Source of the DNA: Streptomyces sp. NBC_00083 | GTDB lineage: Bacteria > Actinomycetota > Actinomycetes > Streptomycetales > Streptomycetaceae | Length of the DNA stretch: 64,000 bases | Direction: 5' to 3' | Assembly: GCF_026343295.1 (NCBI RefSeq) | Contig: NZ_JAPELY010000002.1 | Coordinates: forward strand, 434,001-498,000 | Notes under the pieces: generated by a model | Database searches by the model: none | What the model was told of the DNA's origin: nothing | The model's input: only the letters and a program-made list of their open reading frames with translations | Program-made: the position numbers and the translations under genes | In this document: one piece after another, positions 1 to 8,356 of the stretch | Position numbering within the stretch: position 1 is the stretch's first letter | How the letters are laid out: each line of letters starts with the position of its first letter

Positions 1-665
1 CCGAGGAGCAGACCGCGGGGCGCGGAAGGCTCGACCGGCGCTGGTCCGCTCCGGCCCGCTCGGGGCTCTTCTTCTCCGTCCTGCTCAAGCCGGGCGAGGC
101 GGTCCCGGTGGAGCGCTGGGGATGGCTGCCGCTGCTCACCGGCGTCGCGGTCGCGACCGGGCTCGCGCGCGCGGCGGGCGTCGACACAGCCCTGAAATGG
201 CCCAACGACCTGCTGGTCACCGTGGACGGGGACGAGCGCAAGGCCGGCGGCATCCTCGCCGAGCGGGCCGGCGCGGACGGTGTCGTCGTCGGCATCGGCC
301 TCAACGTGACGCTGCGCGCGGACGAACTCCCGGTGCCGGGCGCGGGCTCCCTCGCGCTCGCCGGCGCCGTCTCCACCGATCGCGACACCCTGCTGCGGGC
401 CGTGCTGCGCTCTCTTGAGCAGGGGTACGGGGGCTGGCGCGCGGCGGCGGGCGACCCCGCGGCGTCCGGGCTCCAGGAGACGTACGCGGCGGGCTGCGCG
501 ACCCTGGGCCGCACCGTGCGGGCGGAGCTGCCCGGCGGGCAGTCGGTGCGGGGCGAGGCGGTGGCCGTCGACGGCGACGGGCGGCTCGTCCTGGCCACCG
601 GGGAGGGCGTGCAGCGCCCGGTGGCGGCGGGCGACATCGTCCACCTGCGCCCGGACGCACCGTAA
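1..665 (+). CDS. birA: Biotin-[acetyl-CoA-carboxylase] ligase, 5'-truncated by window edge
   Basis: The reading frame is open from base 3, so the start lies upstream; about 220 residues are visible. Family hallmarks are present: a GRGRxxRxW biotinyl-AMP loop at the visible N terminus, a KWPNDLL segment, and KAGGILAE carrying the conserved active-site lysine, followed by the small C-terminal SH3-like domain. The enzyme activates biotin with ATP and attaches it to the carrier lysine of acyl-CoA carboxylases. Whether an N-terminal DNA-binding domain exists cannot be seen. The next gene follows in the same direction after about 115 bases, so it may share transcription. Confidence 0.93.
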   Translation, partial: EEQTAGRGRLDRRWSAPARSGLFFSVLLKPGEAVPVERWGWLPLLTGVAVATGLARAAGVDTALKWPNDLLVTVDGDERKAGGILAERAGADGVVVGIGLNVTLRADELPVPGAGSLALAGAVSTDRDTLLRAVLRSLEQGYGGWRAAAGDPAASGLQETYAAGCATLGRTVRAELPGGQSVRGEAVAVDGDGRLVLATGEGVQRPVAAGDIVHLRPDAP

Positions 666-781
666 GCCCTGGCCGGGACACGCTCCCGCGACGTGAGCTA
701 CGGCACACCTGCCGTATCGTGGAGCCCGATCCAGCGACAGATCGGCAGGGCAGTGCGCAGGCAACGGGCAGGAGGCGGCCG

Positions 782-2005
782 GTGACCGTCGACGAGACAC
801 GGTCCGGTGCGGAGGACGGTGGCGACACCGGCAGCGGCTCCGGGGCCACCTCGGGCAGCTCCCGTACCCCCGCCGAACCCGCGTCGTCCGCGTACCCGAC
901 CCCGCACCACGCCGTCGACCACACCGCCGAGCCCACCGACGACCCGCTCGCCATCCGTCTGGAGCAGCTCATCCTCGGCGCGGACCGGCGCTACACGCCG
1001 TTCCAGGCGGCCCGGACCGCCGGGGTGTCGATGGAGCTGGCGTCCCGGTTCTGGCGGGCGATGGGGTTCGCCGACATCGGGCAGGCCAAGGCGCTCACCG
1101 AGGCCGACGTGCTGGCCCTGCGCCGGCTCGCCGGTCTCGTCGAGGCGGGGCTGCTCAGCGAGCCGATGGCGGTGCAGGTCGCGCGCTCCACGGGGCAGAC
1201 CACCGCCCGGCTGGCCGAATGGCAGATCGATTCTTTTCTGGAGGGCCTGACCGAGCCCCCCGAGCCCGGCATGACCCGCACCGAGGTCACGTATCCGCTG
1301 GTCGAGCTGCTCCTGCCCGAGCTGGAGGAGTTCCTCGTGTACGTGTGGCGGCGCCAGCTGGCCGCCGCGACCGGGCGTGTGGTGCAGGCGGCCGACGACG
1401 AGGAGATGGTGGACCGCCGCCTCGCGGTGGGCTTCGCCGACCTCGTCGGGTTCACCCGGCTCACCCGGCGCCTGGAGGAGGAGGAGCTCGGCGAGCTGGT
1501 CGAGGCCTTCGAGACCACCGCCGCCGACCTGGTCGCGGCGCACGGCGGGCGGCTCATCAAGACGCTGGGCGACGAGGTGCTGTTCGCCGCCGACGACGCG
1601 GGTACGGCCGCCGAGATCTCGCTGCGGCTCATCGAGACGATGGCCGGCGACGAGACGATGCCGGCCCTGCGCGTGGGCATCGCCTTCGGCACCGTCACGA
1701 CCCGCATGGGCGACGTGTTCGGCACCACCGTGAACCTCGCGAGCCGGCTCACCTCGATAGCCCCCAAGGACGCCGTCCTGGTCGACGGGGCGTTCGCCGA
1801 GGAGCTGGCCCGCGCCGGGGACGCACCCGTCTCCGAGGCGCAGGCCGCCCAGGACGCGCTGGCCGCCGAGAAGGAGGGCGAGGAGCCCGTACCGGCCGCG
1901 AAGTACCGCTTCGCGCTCCAGCCCATGTGGCAGCGGCCCGTGCGCGGCCTCGGCGTGGTCGAGCCCTGGCTGCTGCACCGCCGCGAGGCCCAGGGCCCGT
2001 CCTAG
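782..2005 (+). CDS. cya: Class III adenylate/guanylate cyclase
   Basis: A 407-residue soluble protein predicted to make cAMP from ATP. The N-terminal ~100 residues are low-complexity and acidic; a helical segment follows, then a C-terminal catalytic domain of about 190 residues. Catalytic hallmarks are FADLVGFT (first metal aspartate), KTLGDEVLF (second metal aspartate) and TTVNLASRL (transition-state Asn/Arg). No membrane segment is seen. I chose the GTG at 782 because AGGAGG sits at 770-775, six bases upstream; an in-frame ATG at 719 lacks such a site. From memory it matches S. coelicolor Cya (SCO4928), which affects germination. A c-di-GMP synthase gene lies two genes downstream. Confidence 0.9.
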   Translation: MTVDETRSGAEDGGDTGSGSGATSGSSRTPAEPASSAYPTPHHAVDHTAEPTDDPLAIRLEQLILGADRRYTPFQAARTAGVSMELASRFWRAMGFADIGQAKALTEADVLALRRLAGLVEAGLLSEPMAVQVARSTGQTTARLAEWQIDSFLEGLTEPPEPGMTRTEVTYPLVELLLPELEEFLVYVWRRQLAAATGRVVQAADDEEMVDRRLAVGFADLVGFTRLTRRLEEEELGELVEAFETTAADLVAAHGGRLIKTLGDEVLFAADDAGTAAEISLRLIETMAGDETMPALRVGIAFGTVTTRMGDVFGTTVNLASRLTSIAPKDAVLVDGAFAEELARAGDAPVSEAQAAQDALAAEKEGEEPVPAAKYRFALQPMWQRPVRGLGVVEPWLLHRREAQGPS

Positions 2006-2042
2006 AGGGCCGGGCCGGGCACGGCCTAGGATCGCCCCGACG

Positions 2043-2054
2043 TAACGTTCGTTA
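2043..2054. promoter_or_regulatory. Candidate TetR-type operator before the crotonase gene
   Basis: TAACG-TT-CGTTA is a perfect 5-2-5 inverted repeat ending just before the GGAGGGG ribosome site of the crotonase gene. Its position in the leader would let a bound repressor block transcription. Short palindromes of this kind are typical of TetR-family fatty-acid or acyl-CoA regulators. The regulator is unknown and no TetR gene is adjacent. Confidence 0.4.
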
Positions 2055-2068
2055 ACGGAGGGGTTGCC

Positions 2069-2857
2069 ATGGCTGAGCAGCGGTTCGGGGAGTTCGTCGT
2101 CGTACGGCGCGAGGGGCACGTCGCCGAGCTGGTGCTCGACCGGCCCAAGGCCATGAACGCGGTCTCCAGCGAGATGGCCCGCTCCATCGCGGCCGCCTGC
2201 GACGCGCTCGGCGCCGACCCCGACGCCCGGGTCACCGTGGTGACCTCGACCCATGAGCGGGCCTTCTGTGTGGGCGCCGACCTCAAGGAGCGCAACTCCT
2301 TCAGCGACGCCGAGCTGGTACGCCAGCGGCCCACCGCCCGCGCCGCCTACACCGGCGTGCTCGACCTGCCCATGCCGACCGTCGCCGCCGTGCACGGCTT
2401 CGCGCTCGGCGGCGGCTTCGAGCTGGCGCTCGCCTGCGACGTGATCGTGGCCGACGCGACCGCCGTGGTCGGCCTGCCCGAGGTCTCCGTCGGCGTCATC
2501 CCCGGCGGCGGCGGTACGCAGCTCCTGCCGCGCCGGGTCGGCGCCGCCCGCGCGGCCGAGCTGGTCTTCACCGCGCGCCGCGTCGAGGCCGCGGAGGCAA
2601 GGGAGTTGGGGCTCGTCGACATCCTCGCGGAGGACGCCCGTACGGAGGCGCTCGCGCTCGCGGGGCGCATCGCGGTCAACTCGCCGGTCGGGCTGCGCGC
2701 GGCGAAGCGGGCGATGCGGCTCGGGCACGGGCTCGATCTGCGGGCCGGCCTGGAGGTCGAGGACGCGGCGTGGCGTTCGGTGGCGTTCTCGGGGGACCGG
2801 GCGGAGGGTGTGGCCGCGTTCAACGAGAAGCGGAAGCCGGAGTGGCCCGGGGAGTGA
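2069..2857 (+). CDS. Enoyl-CoA hydratase/isomerase (crotonase) family
   Basis: This 262-residue protein has the full-length crotonase fold. The oxyanion-hole segment AFCVGADLKER and the GGGFELALACD core are present. Both acids that correspond to Glu144 and Glu164 of rat mitochondrial hydratase are kept (Glu118 and Glu138 here, in GGGFE and GLPE), so true hydratase activity is plausible. It would hydrate trans-2-enoyl-CoA in fatty- or amino-acid breakdown. Start is ATG 2069 with GGAGGGG upstream. The gene stands apart from other beta-oxidation genes, so the substrate is open. Confidence 0.88.
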   Translation: MAEQRFGEFVVVRREGHVAELVLDRPKAMNAVSSEMARSIAAACDALGADPDARVTVVTSTHERAFCVGADLKERNSFSDAELVRQRPTARAAYTGVLDLPMPTVAAVHGFALGGGFELALACDVIVADATAVVGLPEVSVGVIPGGGGTQLLPRRVGAARAAELVFTARRVEAAEARELGLVDILAEDARTEALALAGRIAVNSPVGLRAAKRAMRLGHGLDLRAGLEVEDAAWRSVAFSGDRAEGVAAFNEKRKPEWPGE

Positions 2858-2949
2858 CCGTACCGCCGGGTGGACCGGCGGACGCGTGAGGGAATACGCG
2901 TCGACGCCCCCATGGGTCAAAACCTCCCAAACCTCCCTAAGCTGGAGGA

Positions 2950-4113
2950 ATGGGTGGAGAGGATGCCCGGCTGCGGGCCGTGGTTTCGCTGGCACAGGCC
3001 ATGGCCGCGGCACACACGCCGCGCGAATCCTGGCGCGCGGCGGCGCTCGGGGCGCAGGAAGCGCTCGGCGGGAGCTTCGCCGCGCTCTCGGTGTGGGAGC
3101 GCGAGCTGGGCCGGCTGCGCGTGCTGGTGAACGAGGGCGAACGGGCCCACGGGGAGGAGGAGTTCCCCGAGGACGAGACGTATCCGGTGCACCAGTTCCC
3201 CGAGATCACCGAGTTCCTGCACGAGCGGTGGGGGTCTCCGCTGCTCTTCAAGAGCCCGGGGGAGGGCCGCGGCGAGCCCAACGCGTGGGTCGAGACGGCC
3301 GTCGCGCCCCCCGAGGGCGACGCGGGCTACTGCCACGAGCGCGTGGCCGCGCTGCGCCGCCGCGGCCGTGGCTGCTGTGTGGTCGCCCCGATCGTGCTGC
3401 ACGGGCGGGCGTGGGGCGAGCTGTATGTGGCGCGGCCCGTCGGCGCGGCCGTCTTCGACGCGGCGGACGCGGACTTCGCGACCGTGCTGGCCTCCGTCGT
3501 GGCCGCCGGGATCGCCCAGACCGAGCGGCTCGAAGAGGTGCGCCGCCTCGCCTTCACCGACCCGCTGACCGGTCTCGCCAACCGGCGCGCCGTCGACATG
3601 CACCTCGACGAGGCGGTCGAGCGGCACCGGGTGGGCGGCTCCGTGGTCAGCCTGGTGGTGTGCGACCTGAACGGGCTCAAGCGGGTCAACGACACGCTCG
3701 GCCACGCGGTGGGGGACCGGCTCCTCGAACGCTTCGGCTCGGTGCTCTCGCTGTGCGGGGCGAAGCTGCCGGGGGCGCTGGCGGCGCGGCTCGGCGGGGA
3801 CGAGTTCTGCCTCCTCGCGGTCGGGCCCTCCGCGGACGAGGTCGTGGCGGTGGGCGAGGAACTGTGCCTGCGCGCAGGGGAGTTGGAGCTCGGCGAGGGC
3901 GTCGCGTGCGGGGTGGCCTCGACGGGCGACCCGATCGGCGAGGTGCGCTCGGCACGCCGCCTGTTCCGCCTCGCGGACGCGGCGCAGTACCGGGCGAAGG
4001 CGGCGCGGTCGGCGAAGCCGGTGGTGGCGGGGCGGGACGGAGCGGTCCTCGCCCTCGCCGAAAACCCGCCCACCCCGCCGCACGACCGCCGCCGCTTCCG
4101 GGGCCGAAGCTGA
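2950..4113 (+). CDS. GAF-GGDEF diguanylate cyclase
   Basis: A 387-residue soluble protein. Residues ~10-190 look like a GAF sensor domain; the GGDEF domain follows, opening at FTDPLTGLANRRA and carrying an intact GGDEF signature in RLGGDEF, so it should condense two GTP to c-di-GMP. I see no RxxD inhibitory site at the usual position just before GGDEF, so product inhibition may be absent. The start ATG 2950 has GGAGG almost abutting it, an unusually short spacing. From memory the S. coelicolor counterpart is SCO4931 (called CdgE). It lies between the crotonase and hutH, all on the same strand. Confidence 0.88.
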   Translation: MGGEDARLRAVVSLAQAMAAAHTPRESWRAAALGAQEALGGSFAALSVWERELGRLRVLVNEGERAHGEEEFPEDETYPVHQFPEITEFLHERWGSPLLFKSPGEGRGEPNAWVETAVAPPEGDAGYCHERVAALRRRGRGCCVVAPIVLHGRAWGELYVARPVGAAVFDAADADFATVLASVVAAGIAQTERLEEVRRLAFTDPLTGLANRRAVDMHLDEAVERHRVGGSVVSLVVCDLNGLKRVNDTLGHAVGDRLLERFGSVLSLCGAKLPGALAARLGGDEFCLLAVGPSADEVVAVGEELCLRAGELELGEGVACGVASTGDPIGEVRSARRLFRLADAAQYRAKAARSAKPVVAGRDGAVLALAENPPTPPHDRRRFRGRS

Positions 4114-4190
4114 CCCTTCGGCTGGGCGCCGAACGGAAACCGCCTCAGCCCGCCCGCCCCGGCCCATGCGGCCACCGCGGCCCCGATCAA

Positions 4191-4254
4191 CCCCGCTTTC
4201 GTCTGCGGACCGTGCCCGCGTCTCGCGCAGTTCCCCGCGCCCCTGGCGGGGTTC
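4191..4254 (-). repeat. Composite intergenic repeat, module B (inverted copy)
   Basis: This is a reverse copy of module B, the ~57-bp element found at four other places in the window (core on the other strand: GCGCGGGGAACTGCGCGAGA, then a CGGGCACGGTCCGCAGACG part). It lies between the GGDEF gene and hutH and falls inside an upstream in-frame extension of hutH, which argues against that longer start. Confidence 0.75.
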
Positions 4255-4335
4255 GTGCCGGGCGGCATGTGCTTCCTCGGCCTGCTGGCGGCTCTGCTAG
4301 TGACACGCGACGATTCAATCCGTAGGGTGCTGAAT

Positions 4336-5883
4336 ATGGATATGCACACTGTCGTGGTGGGGACCTCCGGGACCACCCCCGAGGACGTCATCGCCGTGGC
4401 CCGCGGCAACGCGAAGGTCGAGCTCTCCGCCGACGCGCTCGCCGCTCTGGCGCGGGCGCGGGAGATCGTCGACGCGCTGGCTGCCAAGCCGGAGCCGGTG
4501 TACGGCGTCTCCACCGGCTTCGGCGCCCTCGCCTCCCGGCACATCAGCCCCGAGCTCCGCGCCCAGCTGCAGCGCAACATCGTGCGCTCGCACGCGGCCG
4601 GCATGGGACCCCGCGTGGAGCGCGAGGTCGTGCGCGCGCTGATGTTCCTGCGCCTGAAGACCGTCGCCTCCGGGCACACCGGCGTACGCCCCTCCGTCGC
4701 GCAGACCATGGCCGACGTGCTCAACGCGGGCATCACCCCGGTCGTCCACGAGTTCGGCTCGCTCGGCTGCTCCGGCGACCTCGCGCCGCTCTCGCACTGC
4801 GCCCTGACGCTGATGGGCGAGGGCGACGCCGAGGGCCCCGACGGGGTCGTGAAGCCCGCCGGTGAACTGCTCGCCGCCGCCGGCATCGAACCCGTCGAGC
4901 TGCGCGAGAAGGAGGGCCTCGCCCTCCTCAACGGCACCGACGGCATGCTCGGCATGCTGTGCATGGCCATCGCCGACCTGAAGAAGCTCTACACCTCCGC
5001 CGACATCACCGCTGCCCTCTCCCTCGAAGCGCTCCTCGGCACCGACAAGGTGCTCGCGCCCGAGCTGCACGCCATCCGCCCGCACCCCGGCCAGGGCGCG
5101 TCCGCCGCCAACATGCTCGCCGTGCTCAAGGGGTCGGGCCTCGTCGGCCACTTCCAGGAGGAAGAGGCGCCGCGCGTCCAGGACGCGTACTCGGTGCGCT
5201 GCGCCCCGCAGGTCAACGGCGCCGGGCGCGACACCATCGCGTACGCCCTGACCGTCGCCGAGCGCGAACTCGCCTCCGCTGTCGACAATCCGGTGGTGCT
5301 GGCCGACGGCCGCGTCGAGTCCAACGGCAACTTCCACGGCGCCCCGGTCGCGTACGTCCTGGACTTCCTCGCCATCGTCGCCGCCGACCTCGGCTCGATC
5401 GCCGAGCGCCGCACCGACCGGCTCCTCGACAAGAACCGCAGCCACGGCCTGCCCCCGTTCCTCGCCGACGACGCCGGCGTCGACTCGGGCCTGATGATCG
5501 CTCAGTACACCCAGGCCGCCCTGGTCAGCGAGATGAAGCGGCTCGCGGTGCCGGCCTCCGCCGACTCCATCCCGTCCTCCGCCATGCAGGAGGACCACGT
5601 CTCCATGGGCTGGTCGGCCGCGCGCAAGCTGCGTACCGCCGTCGACAACCTGGCCCGCATCATCGCCGTCGAGATGTACGCGGCGACCCGCGGCATCGAA
5701 CTGCGCAAGGGCCTCACCCCGGCGCCCGCCTCGCAGGCCGCCATCGCCGCGGCCCGCGCGGCCGGCGTCCAGGGCCCCGGCCCCGACCGCTTCCTCGCCC
5801 CCGACCTGGCCGCCGCGGACACGTTCGTCCGCGAGGGCGGGCTGGTCGCCGCGGTGGAACCGGTGACGGGCCCGCTCGCCTGA
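4336..5883 (+). CDS. hutH: Histidine ammonia-lyase
   Basis: A 515-residue enzyme of normal length. It deaminates L-histidine to urocanate, the first step of histidine use. The MIO prosthetic group should form from Cys145-Ser146-Gly147 (GSLGCSGDLAPLSH); most family members use Ala-Ser-Gly, but Cys-Ser-Gly is known for Streptomyces HutH. Other family signatures are YGVSTGFG near the N terminus and QDAYSVRCAPQ. Start is ATG 4336 (MDMHTVV), with a second ATG at 4342; an in-frame ATG at 4255 lies beyond a repeat and is rejected. No other hut gene is adjacent, as expected for dispersed Streptomyces hut genes. Confidence 0.95.
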   Translation: MDMHTVVVGTSGTTPEDVIAVARGNAKVELSADALAALARAREIVDALAAKPEPVYGVSTGFGALASRHISPELRAQLQRNIVRSHAAGMGPRVEREVVRALMFLRLKTVASGHTGVRPSVAQTMADVLNAGITPVVHEFGSLGCSGDLAPLSHCALTLMGEGDAEGPDGVVKPAGELLAAAGIEPVELREKEGLALLNGTDGMLGMLCMAIADLKKLYTSADITAALSLEALLGTDKVLAPELHAIRPHPGQGASAANMLAVLKGSGLVGHFQEEEAPRVQDAYSVRCAPQVNGAGRDTIAYALTVAERELASAVDNPVVLADGRVESNGNFHGAPVAYVLDFLAIVAADLGSIAERRTDRLLDKNRSHGLPPFLADDAGVDSGLMIAQYTQAALVSEMKRLAVPASADSIPSSAMQEDHVSMGWSAARKLRTAVDNLARIIAVEMYAATRGIELRKGLTPAPASQAAIAAARAAGVQGPGPDRFLAPDLAAADTFVREGGLVAAVEPVTGPLA

Positions 5884-5902
5884 CCCGTTCCCGCCGTACG
5901 CG

Positions 5903-5938
5903 AAGGGCCGCCCGGGATGTCACCTCCCGGGCGGCCCT
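5903..5938. terminator. Bidirectional hairpin terminator after hutH
   Basis: AAGGGCCGCCCGGGA pairs with TCCCGGGCGGCCCTT around a 6-7 base loop, followed by TTT on the plus strand. It separates the convergent hutH and the LAxTG protein gene. Confidence 0.8.
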
Positions 5939-5975
5939 TTCGCGTACGCCCGCTCCGGCACCCGTGCCGGCAGGC

Positions 5976-6257
5976 TCAGCAGGGCTTCGAGCGGCGGACC
6001 GAATACATCACGAACCCCGCCCCGAGGCCCAGGAACAGCGTGCCGCCGACCAAGTAGGGGGAGGTGTCGGCGCCGCCGGTGTCGGCGAGGGCGAGGGGGG
6101 CCTCGTCCTGGGCCGGACCGGTCCGGTAGGCGGAGCGGGGGGTGGCGGTGGTGGGGTGGTGTTCATCCGTGGCGTTGGCGGACGGCACGAACCACAGAGC
6201 GCAGAGCAGAGTCCCCGCCGCGGTGGCGGTGAGCAGGGGACGACGAGCGACGGACAA
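5976..6257 (-). CDS. Small LAxTG sortase-anchored surface protein
   Basis: 93 residues. An N-terminal signal peptide (basic MSVARRP, then a hydrophobic run ending near SANA) is followed by a polar linker of about 30 residues, then LADTGG, a hydrophobic segment (~residues 66-86) and a basic tail (VRRSKPC). This is the full layout of a sortase substrate; LAxTG is the motif used by class E sortases of actinobacteria. The mature wall-linked part would be only ~30 residues. The start is a TTG at 6257 with AAGGGGA about 8 bases upstream. Function unknown; no sortase gene is in this window. Confidence 0.72.
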   Translation of the reverse strand: MSVARRPLLTATAAGTLLCALWFVPSANATDEHHPTTATPRSAYRTGPAQDEAPLALADTGGADTSPYLVGGTLFLGLGAGFVMYSVRRSKPC

Positions 6258-6365
6258 GTGAGCGATCCCCTTGCGAGTACGTCGAATTGACGGGATGCGC
6301 TGATGCTAGTGAAAGCAGCGGGTCGCGGGAAAGTCGCGGATGGCTTGAGCTCTACGCTCCCTCGC

Positions 6366-6692
6366 ATGAGCGAAGAAGAGACATCACGGTATGTGCGGCT
6401 GCGCGTCGATTTGGTCCTGGAGATCGAGGACGCCGGGCAGTTGGCGGCGGCCGCGCTGACCCGCGTCGCCGAGGATCCGGCGATGCGCCCCGAGGAACGC
6501 GCGCATGCCGAGGCGGCGGTACGGGAAGACGGAGCGGAGGCCCTCGCCTACCTGGTGGACCCGGTCGGCCTCGTGGAGGCGCTGCCCGGCGCGGAACTGG
6601 TCCAGGCCTCCTGGAGCAGCGAGCGCGTCGGATACGACCCCGATGACGAGGAGTGGGACCTCGACGATGAGGACAGCAATGACGAGGACTGA
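6366..6692 (+). CDS. Small acidic conserved hypothetical protein
   Basis: 108 residues beginning MSEEETSRYVRLRVDLVLEI. The last ~20 residues are almost all Asp/Glu (DPDDEEWDLDDEDSNDED). No catalytic motif, membrane segment or signal peptide is seen. Upstream in-frame codons exist, but ATG 6366 opens the sequence that looks conserved. It is divergent from the LAxTG protein gene and sits upstream of the L,D-transpeptidase gene, separated by ~320 bases, so it is probably a separate transcript. Function unknown. Confidence 0.7.
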   Translation: MSEEETSRYVRLRVDLVLEIEDAGQLAAAALTRVAEDPAMRPEERAHAEAAVREDGAEALAYLVDPVGLVEALPGAELVQASWSSERVGYDPDDEEWDLDDEDSNDED

Positions 6693-7015
6693 AGACGACC
6701 GCGGGACGGACGGTGCCCCGGGCAGGTGCGGTGCGCCCGGGAGAGACGGCGATCGCGTGAGGGACGGTGACCGCCGGCTGGACGGCGGCTGACGGCCGGG
6801 GCCCGAACGACGGCCTCGGCGACAACGACCGACGGACGCGCCCCGCCCGGCGGCGGCCGGGGCGGGACGGCGCGACAGGGACGCCTTTCGGCGATCTTGT
6901 ACCGTCCCGCCCCGACCCGTCCTCCGACGCGTGGTGTGTCCCACATTCACCCCCGCTGCGGAACTGGGTAGAGCAGTCTGATGTTCTAGTGGTGATGACG
7001 TGGGGGACGGCGACG

Positions 7016-8284
7016 ATGGAGAAGCGTGTGAAGACGGAGAGTAAGCGGCGCAGGCAGGGGCTCGCGGCGGCGTGCGCGGTGCTCGGCGGCGTACTGGTCC
7101 TTTCTGCCTGCAACGGCGGCGGCGACAAGGGCGCCAAGGCCGACAGCTCGTCATCGGCGCAGGCGGCGGCCGACAAGGCCGCCGAGAAGGACACCTCCGA
7201 CGCCAAGATCACCATCACCCCGAAGAACGGTGCCACCAACGTCGGCATCAACAGCGACACCAAGGTCGCCGTCGCCGACGGCAAGCTGACCGATGTGACC
7301 ATGACCTCCGCCGAGGGCGCCAAGGTCGACGGGAAGATATCCGCGGACGGCCTGAGCTGGGCGCCCGACAAGGCGCTGAAGCGTTCGGCCACGTACAAGA
7401 TCACGGCGACCGCGGCGGACGCCAAGGGGCGCCAGGCGCACGAGAACACCTCCTTCACCACCGTCTCCCCGAAGAACAGCTTCATAGGGAACTTCACGCC
7501 GGAGGACGGCTCGACCGTCGGCGTGGGCATGCCGGTGTCGATCAACTTCGACAAGGCGATCACCAACAAGAAGGATGTTCAGTCCAAGATCACCGTCTCC
7601 TCCAGCAGCGGTCAGGAAGTCGTCGGGCACTGGTTCGGCTCGCAGCGCATCGACTTCCGCCCGCAGGAGTACTGGAAGGAGAACTCGACCGTCACCATGA
7701 AGATGGACCTCGACGGCGTCCAGGGTGCCAACGGGATCACCGGCGTCCAGGAGAAGACGGTCACCTTCAAGATCGGCCGCAACCAGGTCTCCACCGTCGA
7801 CGCGAACACCCACACCATGACCGTCACGCAGGACGGCAAGGTCGTGAAGACCATCCCGATCTCCGCGGGCTCGCCCGAGCACCCGACGTACAACGGCCAG
7901 ATGGTGATCTCCGAGAAGTACAAGGAGACCCGCATGAACGGTGCGACGGTCGGCTTCACGGACGACGACGGCAAGGGTGAGTACGACATCAAGGACGTGC
8001 CGCACGCCATGCGCCTGTCCGCGTCCGGCACCTTCATCCACGGCAACTACTGGGGCGCGAAGTCCGTCTTCGGCAGCGCCAACACCAGCCACGGCTGTGT
8101 GGGCCTGTCCGACACCAAGGGCGCCGGCGACGACAGCACCCAGGCCGCCTGGTTCTACGACCACTCGATCACCGGCGACGTCGTCATCATGAAGAACTCC
8201 CACGACAAGACGATCCAGCCGGACAACGGCCTCAACGGCTGGAACATGAGCTGGGACCAGTGGACGGCGGGCTCCGCCGCCTGA
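7016..8284 (+). CDS. L,D-transpeptidase lipoprotein (Ig-like + YkuD)
   Basis: 422 residues. A basic N region, a hydrophobic helix and a lipobox LSAC with Cys32 mark a membrane-anchored lipoprotein. Two Ig-like domains follow (~65-270), then a YkuD catalytic domain with HGNYW and SHGCVGL, the nucleophile being Cys361. Such enzymes form 3-3 cross-links in peptidoglycan or attach proteins to it outside the membrane. I chose ATG 7016 since GGGGGA lies 8 bases upstream; in-frame starts at 6992 and 6995 are possible but would lengthen the cytoplasmic N region. A strong hairpin follows the stop. From memory it resembles SCO4934. Confidence 0.9.
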   Translation: MEKRVKTESKRRRQGLAAACAVLGGVLVLSACNGGGDKGAKADSSSSAQAAADKAAEKDTSDAKITITPKNGATNVGINSDTKVAVADGKLTDVTMTSAEGAKVDGKISADGLSWAPDKALKRSATYKITATAADAKGRQAHENTSFTTVSPKNSFIGNFTPEDGSTVGVGMPVSINFDKAITNKKDVQSKITVSSSSGQEVVGHWFGSQRIDFRPQEYWKENSTVTMKMDLDGVQGANGITGVQEKTVTFKIGRNQVSTVDANTHTMTVTQDGKVVKTIPISAGSPEHPTYNGQMVISEKYKETRMNGATVGFTDDDGKGEYDIKDVPHAMRLSASGTFIHGNYWGAKSVFGSANTSHGCVGLSDTKGAGDDSTQAAWFYDHSITGDVVIMKNSHDKTIQPDNGLNGWNMSWDQWTAGSAA

Positions 8285-8304
8285 CCCTCGACCCGCAGCG
8301 CACG

Positions 8305-8328
8305 ACGGGGGCCCTCCGGGGCCCCCGT
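8305..8328. terminator. Hairpin terminator after the L,D-transpeptidase
   Basis: ACGGGGGCC and GGCCCCCGT pair around a short loop 20 bases past the stop codon, between convergent genes. Confidence 0.75.
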
Positions 8329-8356
8329 TCGCATGCCGCGCGCCCCCCGGGCCCGC

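Noticed and set aside
698-3013. A 771-codon open frame on the minus strand
   Set aside because: It lies antisense to the cyclase and crotonase genes, is rich in Arg, Gly, Pro and His, and matches no family; a by-product of GC-rich third positions. Many similar frames were discarded.
4255-4335. Longer hutH start at ATG 4255
   Set aside because: The extension is non-conserved and begins at the edge of a module B repeat; MDMHTVV at 4336 matches the family N terminus.
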